Source of the DNA: Oscillospiraceae bacterium
Lineage (GTDB): Bacteria > Bacillota > Clostridia > Oscillospirales > Oscillospiraceae
Assembly (NCBI GenBank): GCA_017501805.1
Contig: JAFVWG010000234.1
Coordinates: 1 to 27,816, forward strand
DNA length: 27,816 nt
Direction: 5' to 3'
The notes under the pieces were generated by a model. That model was not told the origin of the DNA and made no database searches. It saw only the letters and a program-made list of their open reading frames with translations. Positions 8,498 through 19,028 of this stretch are shown piece after piece. A program made the translations under genes and the position numbers. Position 1 is the first letter of the stretch; every line of letters begins with the position of its first letter.

Positions 8498-8526
8498 AGT
8501 ATAGCACAAGCGCCGCACATTGTAAA
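8498..8526 (-). promoter_or_regulatory. Promoter of comEC-holA-rnmV run
   Basis: Minus strand TTTACA (8521-8526), 17-base spacer, extended TATACT (8498-8503) with TG before it. It would give a leader of about 40 bases before the proposed comEC start and argues against translation starting further upstream. Confidence 0.65.
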
Positions 8527-8557
8527 TATAACACCCCGTCTTCGCCCGCATTCGCGG

Positions 8558-8585
8558 TTGACAACAGTCAAAAACGTGCTAAAAT
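8558..8585 (+). promoter_or_regulatory. Promoter of alaS
   Basis: TTGACA (8558-8563), 16-base spacer, TAAAAT (8580-8585), directly before the T-box leader. It is back to back with the comEC promoter, the two -35 boxes lying about 30 bases apart. Confidence 0.75.
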
Positions 8586-8594
8586 GAGATAAAA

Positions 8595-8818
8595 TGAAAA
8601 CGCATCGGAAAGATGAGTCGGCGCACAGCGTTTCGCAGAGAGCGGAGGGTCGGTGGAACTTCGCAGGCGCGGCGGCGGCAGCCCCTTTCCGGCAGACCGC
8701 GGGGAGCGGTCCGGCTCACCGCCGATATCCGGTGATCAAGACGCCGATCCTTCGGTAATCAGGGTGGTACCGCGAAGCTTGTCTTCGCCCCTGAAGCGAG
8801 GGGTCGTTTTCTATTTTT
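8595..8818 (+). promoter_or_regulatory. T-box leader (tRNA-Ala sensing) of alaS
   Basis: The T-box core AGGGTGGTACCGCGA is at 8761-8775, in the expected place about 65 bases before the start codon. Upstream are GAGAG and GGTGGAA elements (about 8637-8658) like those of the distal stem I, and a clear stem III hairpin GACCGC-GGGGA-GCGGTC (8695-8711). Downstream, CCCCT-GAAGCG-AGGGG followed by a T-rich tract (about 8788-8818) forms the terminator competing with the antiterminator. Uncharged tRNA-Ala binding is expected to turn alaS on. I could not fix the specifier codon with confidence; GCN triplets lie in the region 8667-8684. Confidence 0.9.
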
Positions 8819-8838
8819 CGACAAAGGAGATCCAAACA

Positions 8839-11493
<2,655 letters not shown>

Positions 11494-11513
11494 TAACGGA
11501 AAGGAGAATCACC

Positions 11514-11852
11514 ATGTCCGATTGTCTGTTTTGTAAGATCGCCGCGGGCGAGATCCCCTCGAAGAAGGTCTACGAGGACGAAACCGTTTTCGCCTTCTAC
11601 GATATCGACCCGCAGGCGCCCACCCACTTCCTTGTGATTCCCAAGGCGCACATTGCCTCCTGCGGCGCGGTCACGGAGGAAAACTCCGCCGTCGTGGCGC
11701 ACTGCTTCGAGGTCATCTCCAAGGTGACCAAGGATCTCGGCATCACCGATTTCCGTGTGGTCTCCAACTGCGGCAAGCAGGCGCAGCAGAGCGTCTTCCA
11801 CCTGCACTTCCACGTACTTGCAGGCCGCGATATGACCTGGCCCCCGGGCTGA
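11514..11852 (+). CDS. HIT family nucleotide-binding protein (HinT-like)
   Basis: 112 residues. It begins CLFCKIAAGEIPS, a standard HIT start with a likely zinc-binding CxxC, and ends with the histidine triad HLHFHVLAGR, the nucleotide-phosphate binding motif. HinT-type proteins are purine nucleoside phosphoramidases that can hydrolyse aminoacyl-adenylates, a plausible link to the neighbouring alaS. The start ATG 11514 has AAGGAG about seven bases upstream. It is co-transcribed with alaS and closed by the terminator at 11869. Confidence 0.93.
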   Translation: MSDCLFCKIAAGEIPSKKVYEDETVFAFYDIDPQAPTHFLVIPKAHIASCGAVTEENSAVVAHCFEVISKVTKDLGITDFRVVSNCGKQAQQSVFHLHFHVLAGRDMTWPPG

Positions 11853-11868
11853 TCCCCAATCGCATATA

Positions 11869-11902
11869 AAAAAGCACGTTACCTTTCGGTAACGTGCTTT
11901 TT
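11869..11902. terminator. Bidirectional terminator between HIT gene and pckA
   Basis: AAAAAGCACGTTACC / GGTAACGTGCTTTTT around a TTTC loop, a 15-base perfect inverted repeat. It serves alaS-HIT on the plus strand and the end of the long rex-to-pckA run on the minus strand. Confidence 0.92.
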
Positions 11903-11945
11903 CTTGTTTTCCGAGAAATTCTCCGATCAGGCGATCAGATATTTC

Positions 11946-13553
11946 TTACTCGCACTTGGGGCCTGCGGCGACCAGAGCCTTGCCGGCTTCGTTTCCGGTA
12001 TACTTGTCAAAGTTCTTGACAAAGCGGGAAGCGAGATCCTTCGCCTTGGTATCCCACACAGACGCATCAGCGTAGGTGTCGCGCGGATCGAGGATGCCGC
12101 TGTCAACGCCGGGAAGAGCCGTGGGAACTTCGAGGTTGAAGTACGGGATGGTCTTGGTGTCGGCCTTCAGGATGGAGCCGTCGAGGATCGCATCGATGAT
12201 GCCGCGGGTGTCCTTGATGGAGATACGCTTGCCGGTGCCGTTCCAGCCGGTGTTGACGAGGTACGCCTTCGCGCCGCTCTTTTCCATCTTCTTGACCAGT
12301 TCCTCGGCATACTTGGTCGGATGCAGTTCCAGGAACGCCTGACCGAAGCAAGCGGAGAAGGTCGGGGTGGGCTCGGTGATGCCGCGCTCGGTACCTGCGA
12401 GCTTGGAGGTGAAACCGGACAGGAAGTAGTACTGAGCCTGCTCGGGCGAGAGGATCGAGACCGGAGGCAGAACGCCGAAAGCGTCAGCGGAGAGGAAGAT
12501 GACGTTCTTCGCATCGGGAGCGGCGGAAACCGGGCGAACGATCTTCTCGATGTGGTCGATCGGGTAGGAAACGCGGGTGTTCTCGGTCACGGAACCGTCG
12601 GCAAAGTCGCAGACGCCGTTCGCGTCAACCGTAACGTTCTCGAGCAGAGCGTTGCGCTTGATGGCAGCGTAGATATCGGGTTCGGACTCCTTGTCGAGGT
12701 TGATGACCTTCGCGTAGCAGCCGCCCTCGAAGTTGAAGACGCCCTTATCGTCCCAGCCATGCTCGTCGTCGCCGATCAGCAGGCGCTTCGGGTCGGTGGA
12801 GAGGGTGGTCTTGCCGGTGCCGGACAGGCCGAAGAACAGGGCGGTGTTTTCGCCGTTCATATCGGTGTTGGCGGAGCAGTGCATGGAAGCCATGCCGTTG
12901 AGCGGCAGGTAGTAGTTCATCATGGAGAACATACCCTTCTTCATTTCGCCGCCGTACCAGGTGTTGAGGATGACCTGCTCACGGGAGGTGATGTTGAAGA
13001 CGGAAGCAGTCTCGCTGTTCAGGCCGAGTTCCTTATAGTTCTCAACCTTTGCCTTGGAAGCGTTGTAGCAGATGAAGTCAGGCTCAAAGTTTTCCAGCTC
13101 TTCGGCGGTGGGGTTGATGAACATATTCTTGACGAAATGCGCCTGCCATGCCACTTCCATGATGAAGCGGATCGCCATTCTGGAGTCGGCGTTCGCGCCG
13201 CAGAACACGTCGACAACGTACAGCTTCTTGTTGGACAGCTGTTTGACAGCGAGATCCTTCAGGGCTGCCCAGGTCTCTTCGCTGCAGGGATGGTTGTCGT
13301 TCTTGAACTCGTCGGAGGTCCACCACACGGTGTCCTTGGAGTTGGCGTCCATAACGATGAACTTGTCTTTGGGGGAACGGCCGGTGTAGATGCCGGTCAT
13401 AACGTTAACGGCGCCGAGCTCGGTGACCTGGCCCTTTTCGTAGCCTTCCAGAGAAGCATCGGTTTCGGCAACAAACAGTTCCTCGTAAGAGGGGTTGCGA
13501 ATGATTTCCTTCACGCCGTTGATGCCATACTTGGTCAAATCAATGTTCTTCAT
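11946..13553 (-). CDS. pckA: Phosphoenolpyruvate carboxykinase (ATP-type)
   Basis: 535 residues, normal for the ATP-dependent class. It shows TGRSPKDKFIV near the N-terminus, FFGLSGTGKTTLS (the P-loop kinase 1a motif), LIGDDEHGWDDKGVFNFEGG (metal-binding acidic motif) and ITEPTPTFSACFG. It interconverts oxaloacetate + ATP and PEP + CO2 + ADP. In fermenters that make succinate it runs in the carboxylating, ATP-forming direction, and its place at the end of an operon with malate dehydrogenase, fumarase and fumarate reductase supports that here (inference). The ATG at 13553 has AAAGGTG upstream; the frame also permits GTG at 13562. It starts 26 bases after the permease stop. Confidence 0.96.
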   Translation of the reverse strand: MKNIDLTKYGINGVKEIIRNPSYEELFVAETDASLEGYEKGQVTELGAVNVMTGIYTGRSPKDKFIVMDANSKDTVWWTSDEFKNDNHPCSEETWAALKDLAVKQLSNKKLYVVDVFCGANADSRMAIRFIMEVAWQAHFVKNMFINPTAEELENFEPDFICYNASKAKVENYKELGLNSETASVFNITSREQVILNTWYGGEMKKGMFSMMNYYLPLNGMASMHCSANTDMNGENTALFFGLSGTGKTTLSTDPKRLLIGDDEHGWDDKGVFNFEGGCYAKVINLDKESEPDIYAAIKRNALLENVTVDANGVCDFADGSVTENTRVSYPIDHIEKIVRPVSAAPDAKNVIFLSADAFGVLPPVSILSPEQAQYYFLSGFTSKLAGTERGITEPTPTFSACFGQAFLELHPTKYAEELVKKMEKSGAKAYLVNTGWNGTGKRISIKDTRGIIDAILDGSILKADTKTIPYFNLEVPTALPGVDSGILDPRDTYADASVWDTKAKDLASRFVKNFDKYTGNEAGKALVAAGPKCE

Positions 13554-13579
13554 AGTTTTCACCTTTCTTCATTTAAAAA

Positions 13580-14839
13580 TTAAAACAAAATAATCAAAAA
13601 CTGGGAAACTAACACAACTGCAATGAGTGCGACCGGGTATGTGGCAGCGTACGCAGCCGCTACATCCTCCGTACCCGCAACACCGATCAAAGTACCCAGA
13701 GCAGGGGTTGACGTCATACCCCCGGTGAGAGAACCGAGGTTGTTGAGAAGGCTCAGCTTCAAAACATATTTCGCAAACAGGAAGCCGACGATCATCGGAA
13801 CAACGGTCATCACAACGCCGTAAACGAAATACATCGGGTCAAAGTTGGCGATGAATTCCGCACCGCCGGGGATGCCCGCGCCGACAAGGAACAGCACCAG
13901 ACCCAGTTCGCGGAAGAGCTTCAGCGTGCTCTGCGCCGGCATAATGCTGACAGGTCCGATCTTGCCGAAATGTCCCAAAACAAGGCTCATCAGCAGGCAG
14001 CCGCCGGTCGCGGTCAGCGAGAAGCAGGTGCCGGAAAGTCCGTTTGCGGTCAGCGGGATCTTGATATTGCCGACCAGCACGCCCAGAATGGCAGCCAGCG
14101 CAAATCCGGCAACGCCCATATGGTCGATCTCGAAGAGCTTTTTGCTGCTCTTTTTCTCTTCCTTCTCGGACTTCACGATCAGTTTTGCACGCTCTTCATC
14201 CATATTGGCTTTCACAAGCTTCGGGATGAGCTGCACGAAAAGCACAACGCCCACAACACCGAAGATGTAGGAAATGCCGTGACCGACCGATACCAGCCCC
14301 TCATACGAGGGATCGACCGTAGCCTTTGCGGCGGAGAACGCGGGCGTCGAGGTCAGAGAGCCGGAAAGCAGACCGACGATCATCGCCACAAAGCCGTCCT
14401 GATCCGTGATCGTTGCGCCGTAGCCGAACACTTCGCCGGCATAGATGCAGGCAGCTGCGGAAAGTCCGCCCGCAAGAATGATGATCAGTCCGAGCAGAAC
14501 ATAGGACTTAAAATTCCTTTTGAAGTTGCCGAAGAATTTCGGACCTGCGATGTAACCGACAGAGGTAACAAACAAAACAAGTCCCAGACCTTCGATCAGT
14601 TTCATAGCCGTTTTGTAGTCGTACGGCTTTGCCGATGCGCTGAATACCAGTCCGTCGGGGGTCACGCTGAAGCACAGCGCGCCGACGAGCAGAGCGATGA
14701 TGAACACGCCCGCATCACCGAGCGAGACACCCTTCACGGTGATCCTGCCCAATGCATAGCCGAAAAGCAGAACGCCGAACACCACAAAAAGCAGCGTGTA
14801 GATGTCGTTAATGGAGATGACTCCGTCAAAAAACTTCAT
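13580..14839 (-). CDS. AspT/SucE-type permease, candidate succinate exporter
   Basis: A 419-residue membrane protein with two repeated halves of about five helices each. Both halves carry the family motif: SGSLTSTPAFSAA in the first and TGGMTSTPALGTL in the second. The halves are joined by a Lys/Glu-rich linker (around residues 215-235). Classical members such as AspT and YidE are about 540-560 residues with two TrkA_C domains between the halves; these are absent here. The family (aspartate:alanine exchangers) includes SucE, the succinate exporter of Corynebacterium glutamicum. Lying 13 bases after frdA and before pckA, it is a good candidate for succinate export or C4-dicarboxylate exchange. 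Substrate is inferred from context. Confidence 0.82.
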   Translation of the reverse strand: MKFFDGVISINDIYTLLFVVFGVLLFGYALGRITVKGVSLGDAGVFIIALLVGALCFSVTPDGLVFSASAKPYDYKTAMKLIEGLGLVLFVTSVGYIAGPKFFGNFKRNFKSYVLLGLIIILAGGLSAAACIYAGEVFGYGATITDQDGFVAMIVGLLSGSLTSTPAFSAAKATVDPSYEGLVSVGHGISYIFGVVGVVLFVQLIPKLVKANMDEERAKLIVKSEKEEKKSSKKLFEIDHMGVAGFALAAILGVLVGNIKIPLTANGLSGTCFSLTATGGCLLMSLVLGHFGKIGPVSIMPAQSTLKLFRELGLVLFLVGAGIPGGAEFIANFDPMYFVYGVVMTVVPMIVGFLFAKYVLKLSLLNNLGSLTGGMTSTPALGTLIGVAGTEDVAAAYAATYPVALIAVVLVSQFLIILF

Positions 14840-14852
14840 TGCGCTTCCCCCC

Positions 14853-16472
14853 TTAGAAATCCTTCTGCTTGGTGTAGTTGGGGATCAGCTTGGGAGAGAC
14901 TTTATCGGTCTTGATGCCCGCATCGGCCATTTCCTTCTTGAAGCTTTCCACGTGGTCGAGATTCAGCTTGTCGCTTGCAGTCGTATTCTTGGCAACGGCG
15001 GCGGCATGCACGCCGGCATTGCGTCCGAAGACGATGATATCCAGCAGGGAGTTGCCCATCAGACGGTTTTCGCCGTGGATACCGCCGACGGCCTCACCGG
15101 CAACGAAGAGATTTTCAACATCGGACATACCGTTGTCGGCGATCTTGATGCCGCCGTTCTGATAGTGGAGCGTGGGATAGATCAGGATCGGCTGCTTGCG
15201 CATATCGATGCCGTATTTCAGATACATACGCATCATCGCGGGAATTCTCTTTTCGATCGTTCCATCGCCGTGGATCATATCGATCATCGGAGAGTCGAGC
15301 CAGACGCCCTGACCGCCGTTGAAGGTGTCCACGCCCTTGCCGCGGCGGCACTCTCTGATAACAGAGGAAGCGCAGACGTCACGCGTCTCGAGCGGATACA
15401 TAAAGGCTTCGCCGTCGGCATTGATGAGCTGTGCGCCGATGGAGCGCACCTTCTCGGTGACCAGCGCGCCGAAGATCTGCGAGGGATACGCCGCGCCCGT
15501 GGGGTGATACTGCAGGGTGTAGGCATACAGGAGCGGTGCGCCCGCGCGATATGCCATAACCAGTCCGTCCGCCGTAGCGCCGTAGTGGTTGGAGGTCGGG
15601 AAGCCCTGGTAGTGCATACGACCCGCACCGCCGGTGGCGATGATCACGGTTTTGGCGCGTGCCACGAGGATCTCTTTCGTCTCCATATTCATCAGGACCG
15701 CACCGGCAGCCTTGCCGTTTTCGTCCTTGATGATCTCGATCGCGGAAATGAAATCCACAACGGGGATCTGACGGTTCTGCACCTCATCGCGCAAAACACG
15801 CATAATTTCCGCACCGGAGTAGTCCTTGCAGGCGTGCATACGCTTTCTGGAAGTGCCGCCGCCGTGGGTGGTCACCATCGTGCCGTCGGCTTCCTTGTCG
15901 AACATAACGCCGAGGTCGTTGAGCCACTTGATGCAGACAGGCGCATCGTTTACGAGCTTGTAAACCAGCTCGGGGACATTCTTGAAGTGTCCGCCGCCCA
16001 TAACGTCAAGATAGTGCTGCGCGGGGCTGTCATTGGGCTTGTCGGCAGCCTGAATGCCGCCTTCCGCCATCATCGTGTTGGCATCGCCGTGGCGAAGCTT
16101 GGTGACGATCATAACATTCGCGCCGTTTTCGTGCGCCATAATGGCAGCTGCAGAGCCTGCGCCGCCGCCGCCGATCACGAGCACATCGACGTCGTAATCG
16201 AACTTGGTCAGGTCGATATCCTTCGGGTCGATACGGGGATTTGCCTGCAGGGTCTCAGCCAGCTCCAGCGGCACCTTTTCGCCCTTGTTCGGACCGATTT
16301 TCAGCTCGGCGAACTGGGACTTGATATGGTCGGGATGGTTCTCCAGCAGAACCTGATCCTTTTCCTCGGCAGTCATACGTCTGGGATGGTTGCCGGCAAG
16401 AACCTGCTTGAGGCGTTCTTCGCGGGTGGCCTCTACCTTTTTAATGGATTCGAGTTGTTCTTTTGTATACAT
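14853..16472 (-). CDS. frdA: Fumarate reductase flavoprotein subunit (soluble type)
   Basis: 539 residues. FAD-binding motif VIGGGGAGSAAA at about 99-110, then MMAEGGIQAA, the substrate-site HPTGAAYPSQ, TRDVCASSVIRE with the proton-shuttle arginine region, and the capping GGIHGENRLMGNSLLD motif. It would reduce fumarate to succinate. There is no twin-arginine or other signal peptide, so it is cytosolic. Unusual: about 94 residues precede the FAD motif, compared with a few in E. coli FrdA, and this extension contains two similar units around VLAGNHP and VLLENHP. It follows frdB by 14 bp; no membrane anchor gene is present. Fumarate reductase is preferred over succinate dehydrogenase from the operon context. 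Confidence 0.9.
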   Translation of the reverse strand: MYTKEQLESIKKVEATREERLKQVLAGNHPRRMTAEEKDQVLLENHPDHIKSQFAELKIGPNKGEKVPLELAETLQANPRIDPKDIDLTKFDYDVDVLVIGGGGAGSAAAIMAHENGANVMIVTKLRHGDANTMMAEGGIQAADKPNDSPAQHYLDVMGGGHFKNVPELVYKLVNDAPVCIKWLNDLGVMFDKEADGTMVTTHGGGTSRKRMHACKDYSGAEIMRVLRDEVQNRQIPVVDFISAIEIIKDENGKAAGAVLMNMETKEILVARAKTVIIATGGAGRMHYQGFPTSNHYGATADGLVMAYRAGAPLLYAYTLQYHPTGAAYPSQIFGALVTEKVRSIGAQLINADGEAFMYPLETRDVCASSVIRECRRGKGVDTFNGGQGVWLDSPMIDMIHGDGTIEKRIPAMMRMYLKYGIDMRKQPILIYPTLHYQNGGIKIADNGMSDVENLFVAGEAVGGIHGENRLMGNSLLDIIVFGRNAGVHAAAVAKNTTASDKLNLDHVESFKKEMADAGIKTDKVSPKLIPNYTKQKDF

Positions 16473-16486
16473 AGCACCGCACCCCC

Positions 16487-17161
16487 TTATTTCTCAAAAT
16501 CACGGTTGTTATACATTTCCTTCAGCTCTTCCGCAGTCTTTTTCATAATATCCTGCAGATCGGCTTCGCAGCCGCCGTTCTCGATCTCGGCGACACGATC
16601 CAGAAGATGCCGGGTCTCGGGCGCGAGATACTTGCCGTTGATGCGTCTTGCCAGAAGGCCCACCTGCGGATGGGTAATGCCGGCGGGGCAGCGGGCGGAG
16701 CAAATGCCGCACATCACGCAGTCAAAGGACTCCTCGGCGCACTTTTCAAAGTCGCCTCTCTGCGCGTAGGCAATGTACTGCATAACATTCAGTTCCTGCG
16801 GGCAGGCCTTGGTGCAGGCGTTGCAGCCGATGCAGGCGTAAATCTCGGGATACAGCTGCATCATGATCTGCTCGGTGGGCTTCACGTTCTCGAGCTCATA
16901 GGGCTGCTTCACCAGCGGGAAGAACGGAAGCGTGGCAATATACATATTGTCCTCGACCTTGGTCTGGCATGCAAGGCAGGTCTTGAGCTCCTGCTGACCC
17001 TTGATCCGGTATATTGTAGCACACGCACCGCAGAATCCGCAACGGCAGCCGACACCGCGAACGAGCTGGTAACCGGCATATTCCATAGCATTCATGATCG
17101 TAAGGCTCTCGGGGACCTCATACTTTTTGCCGTAAAGGTAAATGTTCACCATTTTTTCCAT
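16487..17161 (-). CDS. frdB: Fumarate reductase iron-sulfur subunit, two ferredoxin motifs
   Basis: 224 residues. The N-terminal plant-type [2Fe-2S] domain has Cys39, Cys44, Cys47 and the pair Cys62/Cys65. The C-terminal part has two complete CxxCxxCxxxCP motifs, Cys110-113-116-120 and Cys148-151-154-158. Ordinary FrdB/SdhB proteins lack one cysteine in the last motif and bind [3Fe-4S] for quinone chemistry; here four cysteines suggest [4Fe-4S], as in thiol:fumarate reductase TfrB, but without TfrB's CCG domain. It should pass electrons to FrdA from a soluble donor. The start ATG has AAGGAG eight bases before it, and flxA ends 12 bases upstream. Confidence 0.88.
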   Translation of the reverse strand: MEKMVNIYLYGKKYEVPESLTIMNAMEYAGYQLVRGVGCRCGFCGACATIYRIKGQQELKTCLACQTKVEDNMYIATLPFFPLVKQPYELENVKPTEQIMMQLYPEIYACIGCNACTKACPQELNVMQYIAYAQRGDFEKCAEESFDCVMCGICSARCPAGITHPQVGLLARRINGKYLAPETRHLLDRVAEIENGGCEADLQDIMKKTAEELKEMYNNRDFEK

Positions 17162-17173
17162 ACTAACATCTCC

Positions 17174-18007
17174 TTAATACTCACTGGGCAGTTCGTCCAG
17201 TTCATCGCAGCGGAATACAGGACCGTCCTTGCAAACGTATTTGGAGCCCACGTTGCAGCGTCCGCATTTGCCCACGCCGCACTTCATACGAAGCTCCAGC
17301 GTCGTGTACACGTTGGTCTTGTCGAAGCCGATCGCGCACAGACCTTCCAGTGTGAACTTGATCATAATGGGAGGACCGCACAGGACTGCGACTTTATTGG
17401 TGTCGAAGCCGAGTTCCTTCACATAGTTGGGAACAAAGCCGACATGTCCGTCCCAGCCCTCCTGCGGGTTATCGATGGTCAGATGTACATTGACACCGCT
17501 ATCGGTGGACCATTCGCTTATGATCTCCTGATAATCCAGCAGATCGTCCTTGCTGCGGGAGCCGTATACGATATCGATCTTACCGTAACGGTCGCGGTAA
17601 TGGCGGCAGTAGTTGATGACCGAGCGAAGCGGGGCCAGACCGACGCCGCCGGCGATGAAGAGCAGGTCTTTTCCCGCGAACACATCGTCCACGGGGAAGG
17701 GATTGCCGTAAGGGCCGCGGATGGTGATCTGCTGACCGACCTCCGCCTGATGCAGCCATTCGGTCACGCAGCCGCATTTTTTAATGGAAAACTCCATAAA
17801 TTCCGTGTTCGTGGGCGACGAGGTGATGGAAAACATCGCTTCGCCGACGCCCGGAATGGACAGCATCGCGCACTGACCGGGCATATGGTCGAAGGCCTTT
17901 TTGCCGTCGGGCGTCACCACGCGGAACGTTTTGATGTCGGGCGTATCGATACGCACATCGGTAATGACGGCGATCTTCGGAATTAAAGTATCGTTCACGT
18001 TATTCAC
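17174..18007 (-). CDS. flxA: FlxA-like FAD/NAD(H) oxidoreductase subunit
   Basis: 277 residues of the ferredoxin-NADP reductase fold, as in AsrB and the gamma subunit of sulfhydrogenases. FAD-binding part: HMPGQCAMLSIPG and FSITSSP (about 42-65). NAD-binding part: FIAGGVGLAPLRS (about 117-129) and AVLCGPPIM. The C-terminus holds a [2Fe-2S] site, CGVGKCGRCNVG plus a fourth Cys (about 243-259). In FlxABCD-HdrABC systems this is the NADH-oxidising entry point. GTG start with GGAGG eight or nine bases before; the gene overlaps the flxB stop by 8 bp. Confidence 0.85.
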   Translation of the reverse strand: MNNVNDTLIPKIAVITDVRIDTPDIKTFRVVTPDGKKAFDHMPGQCAMLSIPGVGEAMFSITSSPTNTEFMEFSIKKCGCVTEWLHQAEVGQQITIRGPYGNPFPVDDVFAGKDLLFIAGGVGLAPLRSVINYCRHYRDRYGKIDIVYGSRSKDDLLDYQEIISEWSTDSGVNVHLTIDNPQEGWDGHVGFVPNYVKELGFDTNKVAVLCGPPIMIKFTLEGLCAIGFDKTNVYTTLELRMKCGVGKCGRCNVGSKYVCKDGPVFRCDELDELPSEY

Positions 18008-19028
18008 CTTTATTCCCTCCGATCTTTTTCATCACTTTCACGATATTCATCGAAATGGGGCATTTGGCAAGGCAGCGTCCGCAGCCCACACAGCTGAACA
18101 GTCCCTCATTGTTTTCGGGATAATACACCAGCTTGTGCATAAAACGCTGACGGAAGCGCTCCTTTTGGGTCAGGCGGTTATTGCCGTGCGCCATTTTCGT
18201 GAACTCGGAATACATGCAGGAGTCCCAGCAGCGGAAGCGGACAACGCCGTTTCCGGTGTTGAAGTCCTTGATGTCGTAGCACTGGCAGGTCGGGCACACG
18301 AAGGTGCAGGTGCCGCAGCCGAGGCAGGCGGAAGACAGCTCTTCCCACGCGGGATGGTCAAACAATTCGTTTGTTTTTCCGCCGCCGAAGCCGTCGGTCG
18401 TGAGGTCCCTCAGGGGAAGCTTTGCCATCACGGCGGCGATCTTTTCCTTCTGCTCCGCAACTGCCGAAGCATCGCCCGGCTCGGTCAGCGCCGAGAGGGT
18501 CTCGAGAAGCGCAGCACCCTTTTCGGTGTTGGCTTCGAAGAAGATCTCCGTTTCGGTCTTCCACGCGGAGATATCTCCCGCCGGAGCGGCGGGATCGATG
18601 CCGAAGGTCTTGCAGAAGCAGGTCTCGACAGGTCTTGTACAAGCAAGTGACACAATGACGCCGTGCTTTCTTCTGTTCGCGTAAAAGCTGTCCACAGGCT
18701 CCGTCAGGAACACGCGGTCAAGCACATCGAAGCTTCTGACGTCGCAGGCGCGAACGCCGAAAACCACGAAATCCTCCGCCTCGGAGCGGATGTCTTCCAC
18801 CTCGATGTTTTTTCCCTCGGTCTTGAACTTCATCAGATCCTCCGTCTGGGGGAAGAAGAAATCCTTGGGGCTGCGGACGGTGTTCAGAGTCTTGCTCCAA
18901 ACCGTGCCTTCGGACCATTTTTTATACGCTGCGCTGCCGTCGGTCTGGTCGACAGGGAGATACAGGGCAGCATTCTTTGCAATTTCAGCAAACAGTGCGT
19001 CGATTTTATCCAAAGAACATTTACGCAT
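18000..19028 (-). CDS. flxB: FlxB-like 4Fe-4S electron-transfer subunit
   Basis: 342 residues, related to AsrA and the beta subunit of sulfhydrogenases. The N-terminal 200 residues include VVFGVRACDVRSFDVLD (about 90-107), a conserved feature of this family, and a cysteine-containing ETCFCKTFG. Two ferredoxin motifs follow: CLGCGTCTFVCPTCQC at about 235-250 and CVGCGRCLAKCP at 313-324. It should wire FlxA to the next iron-sulfur subunit. It overlaps both neighbours by 8 bp, which suggests tight translational coupling and a stoichiometric complex. Confidence 0.82.
   Translation of the reverse strand: MRKCSLDKIDALFAEIAKNAALYLPVDQTDGSAAYKKWSEGTVWSKTLNTVRSPKDFFFPQTEDLMKFKTEGKNIEVEDIRSEAEDFVVFGVRACDVRSFDVLDRVFLTEPVDSFYANRRKHGVIVSLACTRPVETCFCKTFGIDPAAPAGDISAWKTETEIFFEANTEKGAALLETLSALTEPGDASAVAEQKEKIAAVMAKLPLRDLTTDGFGGGKTNELFDHPAWEELSSACLGCGTCTFVCPTCQCYDIKDFNTGNGVVRFRCWDSCMYSEFTKMAHGNNRLTQKERFRQRFMHKLVYYPENNEGLFSCVGCGRCLAKCPISMNIVKVMKKIGGNKGE

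Noticed and set aside
6433..8592. 719-residue plus-strand frame opposite comEC
   Set aside because: Arg/Lys/Gln-rich shadow of comEC with no recognisable domain; comEC is well supported.
8653..8838. 62-residue N-terminal extension of alaS
   Set aside because: This stretch is T-box RNA with the AGGGTGGTACCGCG core; the real start has its own ribosome site at 8823-8830.
14802..16769. 655-residue plus-strand frame opposite frdA
   Set aside because: Shadow frame; frdA motifs on the minus strand are complete.
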